Of a DNA stretch of 64,000 bases, positions 58,930 through 64,000 are shown one piece after another. How positions within the stretch are numbered: the first letter of the stretch is position 1; every line of letters starts with the position of its first letter. This stretch comes from Rhizobiales bacterium 63-22. Lineage in GTDB: Bacteria > Pseudomonadota > Alphaproteobacteria > Rhizobiales > Rhizobiaceae. Both the position numbers and the translations under genes were made by a program. The stretch is taken from NCBI GenBank assembly GCA_001898995.1, contig MKVZ01000004.1, forward strand, positions 823,420 through 887,419. The letters are read 5' to 3'. Under the pieces are notes generated by a model. It saw nothing but the letters and a program-made list of their open reading frames with translations, had not been told where the DNA came from and did no database searches.

Positions 58930-58953
58930 AAAAAGGCCGGCGATTCGCCGGCC
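58930..58953 (-). terminator. Terminator of rpmB abutting the riboswitch
   Basis: On the minus strand an 8-bp stem GGCCGGCG/CGCCGGCC with loop AAT is followed by TTTTT, after rpmB. The T-run touches the first base of the riboswitch candidate. Confidence 0.85.
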
Positions 58954-58980
58954 CCTTGTCGAAAAAGTCGAACCGGCGGA

Positions 58981-59277
58981 TCAGGCTGCGGCCGCTTCGG
59001 CCTGCTTCTTGGCGATCTGGCGCTTCAGAAGACGGGCGCGCTGCGACAGTTCCTTGTCGTCGGACTTGACGAGGAAGGCATCGAGACCGCCGCGATGCTC
59101 GACCGAACGCAGGGCGTTGGCCGAAATGCGCAGACGGTAGCTCTGGCCGAGCACTTCCGAGATCAGCGTGACGTTGCAGAGATTCGGCAGGAAGCGGCGA
59201 CGCGTCTTGTTGTTCGCGTGGCTGACATTGTTGCCGTACTGGACCGACTTGCCGGTCAATTCACAAGCGCGGGACAT
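58981..59277 (-). CDS. rpmB: Large-subunit ribosomal protein bL28
   Basis: Ribosomal protein of 98 residues beginning [20 protein letters not shown] with the family motif [14 protein letters not shown]-terminal Ala-rich tail (KKQAEAAAA) is usual in alphaproteobacteria. Its terminator is followed at once by the queuosine-transporter leader. Confidence 0.97.
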   Translation of the reverse strand: MSRACELTGKSVQYGNNVSHANNKTRRRFLPNLCNVTLISEVLGQSYRLRISANALRSVEHRGGLDAFLVKSDDKELSQRARLLKRQIAKKQAEAAAA

Positions 59278-59473
59278 TTGGTCTCACCTTCAATAGCGTT
59301 CTTTTCAGGCCCGGACCCAAATGTCCGAATTCAAGCGTTCAGGGCGACAAATGTCGCTGGCGCGCGATTTCGGACAGGCGGCCTATCGGGAAAGTCGCGT
59401 TTCTATAGTGTTCGAAGCGCCCGCCGTCAAGCCGGATTCGGTTTCGACGGGCCGGTGGCGTGGTTTTGCGGCG

Positions 59474-59646
59474 GCTAGCGGAACGAATTTGACATTTGCA
59501 TTCCATTCGACATCGGGTGACGAGCAAATGTCAAATTCAAAAGTTCCAGTAGAAATCGATAAATTACCAGTGGGTTTTTCGATTCCGACATTTGCTCCTG
59601 CGCCCGTATCGAACGGATGCAAATGTCGGAATCAAACCACTAGCCG
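59474..59646. repeat. 170-bp tandem double-hairpin repeat, copy 2
   Basis: Same organisation as 2343-2512: GAATTTGACATTTGC with complement, then GATTCCGACATTTGC with complement. Here the outermost bases CGGCTAG and CTAGCCG also pair across the whole element, suggesting a single unit of about 170 bp. It occupies most of the 478-bp gap between rpmB and the DUF3108 gene; the remainder has promoter space and a short resemblance to the repeat at 59318-59340. Confidence 0.85.
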
Positions 59647-59755
59647 GGGTGCGGCGATCATAACTTCGCCGGTTTTGCCTGTTGCACAGATGATGTATCA
59701 AGCTCGTATCAGAGGGTGGACCAGCCTGAGAATGCCCGCGAAAGGAGCGCCGAAC

Positions 59756-60580
59756 ATGACCGGACCGTCGCATCTGCCCCATCTGCCCAAAACCGCTTAC
59801 GCGCGGCTGGCGCTCGTCGGCCTCATGGCCGCGGCGTGGCTTGCGGGTGCGGCCGGTGCTGCGGCGGCGAGCCAACTTTACCGGACCGAATACGCCATTT
59901 CCATCTTCGGCCTTTCCATCGCGCGCGCCACCATGGAAACCACGGTGAGCGCCGGCTCCTACGATCTCCATGGCCATTTTCTCACCTCGGGGCTCGCCCG
60001 CATCTTCGACGAGACGGAAGGGACGGTGCATGTCACCGGCAATGACGTCAAGGGCAAGGTGGTGCCCTCCACCTTCGATCTGGCTTACAAACACGGGCGC
60101 AAGAACAAGAGCACGTCCATTCGCTTCGTGAGCGGCAACGTGGTGTCGGCGCAAAACGTGCCGCCGGTGAAAAAGCGCGACCCGTGGGTGGAGGTCTCGC
60201 CGCAGGACCTTCTCGCGGTCAGCGATCCGTTGAGTGCGCTGATGATTCCCGCGAAAAGTTCCCGCGACGTGTGCGACCGCACGATCAGCGTCTTCGACGG
60301 CCAGACCCGCGCCAACATTCAACTCTCCTTCAACGGCACTGAATCCTTCACCACCGATGGCTTCACCGGCGAAACGGTGCTTTGTTCGGCCCGCTTCGTC
60401 CCGATCTCCGGCTATCAGAAGGGCAAGAAATCCATAGACTACCTCGCCAACAAGAGCCGAATCAGCGTTTCCTTCGCCTTGCTCGGCAATTCCGGCATCT
60501 ATGCGCCGGTGGTGGCGCGAATCGGCACCCGCATCGGCACGCTGAAGATTGCCGCCACGCGTTTCGAGAAAGCGCGATAA
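59756..60580 (+). CDS. Secreted DUF3108 protein
   Basis: Protein of 274 residues with a signal peptide (LALVGLMAAAWLAGAAGAAAAS, cleavage near 38). The DUF3108 beta-rich domain begins LYRTEYAISIFGLSIARATM and includes GTVHVTGNDVKGKVVPSTF. Probably a periplasmic lipid- or polymer-binding beta-barrel-like protein; function unknown. ATG at 59756 follows AAAGGAG. Confidence 0.86.
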   Translation: MTGPSHLPHLPKTAYARLALVGLMAAAWLAGAAGAAAASQLYRTEYAISIFGLSIARATMETTVSAGSYDLHGHFLTSGLARIFDETEGTVHVTGNDVKGKVVPSTFDLAYKHGRKNKSTSIRFVSGNVVSAQNVPPVKKRDPWVEVSPQDLLAVSDPLSALMIPAKSSRDVCDRTISVFDGQTRANIQLSFNGTESFTTDGFTGETVLCSARFVPISGYQKGKKSIDYLANKSRISVSFALLGNSGIYAPVVARIGTRIGTLKIAATRFEKAR

Positions 60581-60605
60581 CGATTCGTCGGGGAGGGGGG
60601 AAGGC

Positions 60606-61493
60606 ATGAAATTCGCGACGCTGATCGGTTTCTCGGCCATCGCCATGTGGGCGCTGCTGGCGCTGTTCACCGCCGGTTCCGGCGCCGTGCCGCCGTTCCA
60701 GCTTTCCGCCATGACCTTCTCCATCGGCACCGCGCTCGGCGTGGCCTCGTGGCTGTTCCGGCCGGGCGCGGCCGGCCATCTGCGCCAGAAGCCGGTGGTC
60801 TGGCTCATCGGCGTGGCGGGCCTGTTCGGCTATCACTTTCTCTATTTCACGGCTCTGCGCAATGCGCCTGCCGTAGACGCCAGCCTCATCGCCTATCTCT
60901 GGCCGCTGTTCATCGTCGTCGGCTCGGCGCTGATGCCGGGCGAGCGGCTGCGCTGGTATCACATGGCCGGCGCGCTGCTGGGGCTTGCCGGAACCGTGCT
61001 GATCGTCACCAAGGGCGGCGGCGCCGGCTTCGAGGCGCGCTATGCCTTCGGCTATGCCATGGCCGCGCTGTGCGCCCTCACATGGTCGGCCTACTCGCTC
61101 CTGTCGCGCCGGTTCGCCGGGGTGCCGACCGACGCGGTGACCGGCTTCTGCGCGGCAACGGCGCTGCTCTCGCTCCTCTGCCATCTGGCCTTGGAACAGA
61201 CCGTCTGGCCGCAGGGTCCGGGGCAGTGGCTCTCGATCGCGGCGCTGGGGCTGCTGCCGGTCGGGGCTGCTTTCTATGCGTGGGATTTCGGCGTCAAGCA
61301 CGGCAATATTCAGGTGCTGGGCGCGGCCAGCTATGCCGCGCCGCTTCTCTCGACGCTGGTGCTGATCGCGGCCGGCGCGGCGGAGCCGTCCCTGCGCATC
61401 CTCGCCGCCTGCATCCTCATTACAGCCGGCGCGGCGCTGGCGGCGAAGGACATGATCCTGTCGCGGCGAAAAGTGGCGCTTCCGGCCGAATGA
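60606..61493 (+). CDS. DMT/EamA-family exporter
   Basis: Drug/metabolite transporter of 295 residues and ten helices in two EamA repeats (VVWLIGVAGLFGYHFLYFTALRNAP early, with APAVDASLIAYLWPLFIV; the second has GNIQVLGAASYAAPLLST). The pattern resembles YddG aromatic amino-acid exporters, but substrate is not provable. It lies 25 bp after the DUF3108 gene. Confidence 0.87.
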   Translation: MKFATLIGFSAIAMWALLALFTAGSGAVPPFQLSAMTFSIGTALGVASWLFRPGAAGHLRQKPVVWLIGVAGLFGYHFLYFTALRNAPAVDASLIAYLWPLFIVVGSALMPGERLRWYHMAGALLGLAGTVLIVTKGGGAGFEARYAFGYAMAALCALTWSAYSLLSRRFAGVPTDAVTGFCAATALLSLLCHLALEQTVWPQGPGQWLSIAALGLLPVGAAFYAWDFGVKHGNIQVLGAASYAAPLLSTLVLIAAGAAEPSLRILAACILITAGAALAAKDMILSRRKVALPAE

Positions 61494-61500
61494 ATCCGCT

Positions 61501-61926
61501 TCAATGGTTCGGGTGCAGGCATTCGCCGTGATCGCCCAGAACCTCGATGACCCGGCACTGGTCGATGCGGCCATGGGCGGTGCAATCCAGCATGCGCAGC
61601 AATTCGGTTTTCAGCGACAGGAGTTTCGCGATCCGGTGCTCCACGTCGATCAGCCGCGCGCGGGCGATGGCATCGGCGGCGGAGCAGGACTGGGCAGGAT
61701 TGTCCTGAAGGTCGAGCAGGGTGCGGATCGCCTCCACATCGAAGCCGAGGTCGCGCGCGTGGCGGATGAACAGGAGCCGCTCCACGTCCTGCCGGTCATA
61801 AAGGCGGCGGTTTCCCTCGCTGCGCGGCGGTGCGGGAAGTAGTCCGATCTGCTCGTAATAGCGGATGGTGGGCACCTTGACGCCGCTGTTTCTCGATACC
61901 TCGCCGATGGAAAATTCCGTGGCCAT
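61501..61926 (-). CDS. MerR-family metal-responsive regulator (ZntR/CadR/PbrR type)
   Basis: Regulator of 141 residues. MerR helix-turn-helix is at 1-70 (MATEFSIGEVSRNSGVKVPT and IRYYEQIGLL). Cys81, Cys115, Cys124 and Cys136 plus nearby His residues (LDCTAHGR, DQCRVIEVLGDHGECLHPNH given in parts) fit a divalent-metal site for Zn, Cd or Pb rather than Cu. It is divergent from a P-type ATPase gene and its operator lies between them. Confidence 0.92.
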   Translation of the reverse strand: MATEFSIGEVSRNSGVKVPTIRYYEQIGLLPAPPRSEGNRRLYDRQDVERLLFIRHARDLGFDVEAIRTLLDLQDNPAQSCSAADAIARARLIDVEHRIAKLLSLKTELLRMLDCTAHGRIDQCRVIEVLGDHGECLHPNH

Positions 61927-61934
61927 TTTTGCGC

Positions 61935-61965
61935 TTGCTCCTCTAGTCACTAGAGGATGTAGACC
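61935..61965 (+). promoter_or_regulatory. MerR-type operator/promoter of the metal ATPase
   Basis: The palindrome CCTCTAG-TCA-CTAGAGG (61940-61956) lies between TTGCTC (-35, 61935-61940) and TAGACC (-10, 61960-61965), with a 19-bp spacer. Long spacers with a dyad inside are the hallmark of MerR-family promoters, and the dyad resembles known ZntR/CadR sites. Confidence 0.82.
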
Positions 61966-62012
61966 TGTTTCGGCACAATTCAAGGCCCGGCTCAGGGACA
62001 GGCAGGCAAGCA

Positions 62013-64000
62013 ATGCACGACAGAACCGCCACGCATGGCCATTCTCACGATCATAACCATGGGCATAACCATGACCATGGGCATGCTAACAATCACGACC
62101 ATGGCTGCTGTGCGCACGATGACAAACCGGAGGCGCTCGACAATGTAACCGAGGCCGGACCGGACAGTTTCCGCTTCCGGGTGGATGGCATGGACTGCGC
62201 TTCCTGTGCCGCCAAAATCGATACCGCCTTGCGTCGCATGCCGGGCGTGACCGACGTTTCGGTTTCCGTCACCAAAGGAACGATGATCGTCAATCACGAC
62301 GGTTCGGTCAAAAGCGGCGAGATCGCGGACAAGGTGACGGGGCTGGGCTACAGGGCGACGGCTTCAAGCGGCGCAATGCGGCCTGCCTCGCCGATGCACG
62401 CGCCGCGCTGGTGGCAGACGGCCGGGGCGCGGACGATGCTCGCCTGCGGCGGCGCTCTGGCGGCGGCCTATGCGGCGGGCCATCTTTATCCGCCGGTGGC
62501 ACCCTGGGCCTTTGTGGCGGCGATGCTGGTCGGTCTGGTGCCGATTGCCCGGCGCGCGGTCATGGCGGCATTCAACGGCACGCCTTTTTCCATCGAGATG
62601 CTGATGACCGTGGCGGCGGTCGGCGCGGTGATGATCGGCGCGGGGGAAGAGGCGGCGGCGGTCGTCTTCCTGTTCCTCGTCGGCGAATTGCTGGAAGGCG
62701 TGGCGGCGGGCAAGGCGCGCGCCAGCATTCAGTCGCTCACCACGCTGCTGCCGAAGATGGCCTTTGTCGAACGCGGCGGTGCGACGACGGAAGTCGCGGC
62801 GGAAAATCTGCGCGTGGGCGACGTGATCGCGGTGCGCCCCGGCGACCGTATCCCCGCCGACGGTCAGGTGCTTTCGGGTGAAAGCGCGGTCGATGAAGCA
62901 CCCGTGACCGGCGAGAGCACGCCGGTCGGCAAGGCGCCGGGCGCCGGCGTCTTTGCCGGCACGATCAACGGCGACGGATTGATGCGGATCCGGGTCACGG
63001 CGGACCCGGCGGACAACACCATCGCCCGCGTCGTGCGGCTGGTGGAGGAAGCGCAGGAGGCCAAGGCCCCGACCGAGCGCTTCATCAACCGCTTTTCGGG
63101 ATATTACACGCCGGCAGTGGTGGTGGTGGCGGCGCTAGTGGCGGTCCTGCCGCCGCTCCTGTTCGGCGCGTCATGGGATGAATGGATCTACAAGGGCCTC
63201 GCCGTGCTGCTGATCGGCTGCCCGTGCGCGCTGGTGATTTCGACGCCGGCGGCCATCGCGGCGGCGCTGTCGGCGGGTGCGCGGCAAGGGCTTCTGATGA
63301 AGGGCGGCGCGGTGCTGGAAACCATGGGCCGCATCACCACGGTCTGCTTCGACAAGACCGGCACATTGACCGAGGGGAAGCCCCGCGTGACGGACGTGCT
63401 CGCTGGGTCCCTGCCGGAAGACGTGGTGTTGCGGCTCGCCGCTTCGCTCGACGCCGGTTCCAGTCATCCGCTGGCGCGCGCCATCCTGACGGAGGCGGAA
63501 GCGCGCGGGCTGAAACAGGCCGCCGTCACCCGCGTGCAGGCGCTGGGCGGCAAGGGCGTGTCCGGTGTCGCCGAAGGCATGGAACTCTTTCTCGGCTCAC
63601 CTGCGACAGCGGGCGGCATCGCGCCGATTCCCGCCGATCTCGCGGCGCGCATCGACGCCTGCAATCGCGACGGCAAGACGGTTTCGGTGCTGGCCGCCGA
63701 TGGGCGGATCGCGGGCGCGATCGCCATGCGCGACGAACCGCGTGCCGATGCGGCGGCGGGACTGAAGGCGCTGAAGGCGCGGGGTATGCGCACCTTGATG
63801 CTGACCGGCGACAATGCCGCCACGGCGGAGGCCATCGGCCGCGACCTCGGCATAGAGGTGCGCGCCGGCCTGCTGCCGCAGGACAAGCAGCGTATCGTCG
63901 GCGAATTGCGCGCCGGGGGGCAGATGGTGGCCAAGGTGGGTGACGGCATCAACGACGCGCCGGCGCTCGCCGCCGCCGATGTAGGCATAGCGATCGGCGG
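62013..64000 (+). CDS. zntA: Heavy-metal P1B-type ATPase, Zn/Cd/Pb exporter type (3' end outside window)
   Basis: P-type ATPase that pumps divalent metals out of the cytosol. The first 662 residues are visible. The start has 12 histidines within 30 residues (HGHSHDHNHGH), then a metal-binding domain with GMDCASC at 59-65. Membrane helices, the actuator PVTGES, the CPC metal site near residue 403 (LIGCPCALVIST), the phosphorylation DKTGT near 448, and VGDGINDAPALA follow. The CPC motif and partner regulator suggest Zn/Cd/Pb. Confidence 0.93.
   Translation, partial: MHDRTATHGHSHDHNHGHNHDHGHANNHDHGCCAHDDKPEALDNVTEAGPDSFRFRVDGMDCASCAAKIDTALRRMPGVTDVSVSVTKGTMIVNHDGSVKSGEIADKVTGLGYRATASSGAMRPASPMHAPRWWQTAGARTMLACGGALAAAYAAGHLYPPVAPWAFVAAMLVGLVPIARRAVMAAFNGTPFSIEMLMTVAAVGAVMIGAGEEAAAVVFLFLVGELLEGVAAGKARASIQSLTTLLPKMAFVERGGATTEVAAENLRVGDVIAVRPGDRIPADGQVLSGESAVDEAPVTGESTPVGKAPGAGVFAGTINGDGLMRIRVTADPADNTIARVVRLVEEAQEAKAPTERFINRFSGYYTPAVVVVAALVAVLPPLLFGASWDEWIYKGLAVLLIGCPCALVISTPAAIAAALSAGARQGLLMKGGAVLETMGRITTVCFDKTGTLTEGKPRVTDVLAGSLPEDVVLRLAASLDAGSSHPLARAILTEAEARGLKQAAVTRVQALGGKGVSGVAEGMELFLGSPATAGGIAPIPADLAARIDACNRDGKTVSVLAADGRIAGAIAMRDEPRADAAAGLKALKARGMRTLMLTGDNAATAEAIGRDLGIEVRAGLLPQDKQRIVGELRAGGQMVAKVGDGINDAPALAAADVGIAIG

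Overview
The window is a GC-rich, densely coded stretch of an alphaproteobacterial main chromosome, most likely from the Hyphomicrobiales and within them Brucellaceae or a near relative (Brucella/Ochrobactrum-like). The signs are the ChvG/ChvI (BvrS/BvrR) pair divergent from pckA, the hisBHAFE-coaA cluster, hslV and hslU, cobS-cobT, MctP with its DUF3311 partner, many RIME-like intergenic repeats, and MnmE, MnmG, ParA and ParB sequences of Brucella type. I see no rRNA, tRNA, CRISPR array, phage or transposase gene.

Layout. 0-9 kb: envelope two-component system (chvG cut by the left edge), pckA, arfB, a dctA/lysR pair that looks inserted next to arfB, a PhzF-like enzyme and coaA. 9-13 kb: histidine biosynthesis on the minus strand. 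13-17 kb: hslV/hslU protease around a DUF2585 membrane gene, then a secreted DUF1402 protein. 17-22 kb: Smr, MltA, Tim44-like, FxsA, SecB, DnaQ. 22-25 kb: coaE-aroE-maf-ppsR, an overlapping operon. 24.94-25.34 kb: probable chromosomal replication origin between ppsR and hemE, as in Caulobacter, with DnaA-box-like sites and a dense GANTC cluster. 25.5-36.7 kb: hemE-hemJ, rho, a DUF255 protein, mnmE, mnmG, rsmG, parA, parB, with three parS sites. Genes point away from the presumed origin on both sides near it. 36.8-42.9 kb: holA, a three-gene ABC importer, an SDR and an HPP-CBS protein. 43-47 kb: mctP, repeats, DUF922, TusA, YkuD. 47-54 kb: accA, xerD, aroK-aroB, a CNNM/CorC protein, an MFS protein, bolA. 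54-58 kb: a J-domain protein and cobS-cobT. 58-60 kb: a queuosine-precursor transporter with a preQ1 riboswitch candidate, rpmB, DUF3108. 60.6-64 kb: a DMT exporter and a MerR/P-type ATPase metal-efflux pair cut by the right edge.

Main points of interest: (1) the oriC region with five GANTC sites in 39 bp; (2) parS sites, one inside rsmG codons; (3) a family of about nine RIME-like palindromic elements, one translated in frame inside smr, and four supplying the TAG stop codon of a neighbouring gene; (4) a separate 170-bp double-hairpin repeat present twice, 57 kb apart, with a conserved small reading frame; (5) a LysR regulator whose C-terminus is a second copy of the ArfB tail; (6) a compact preQ1-I-like riboswitch on a yhhQ-type transporter, packed against the rpmB terminator; (7) a MerR-type operator in front of the metal ATPase.
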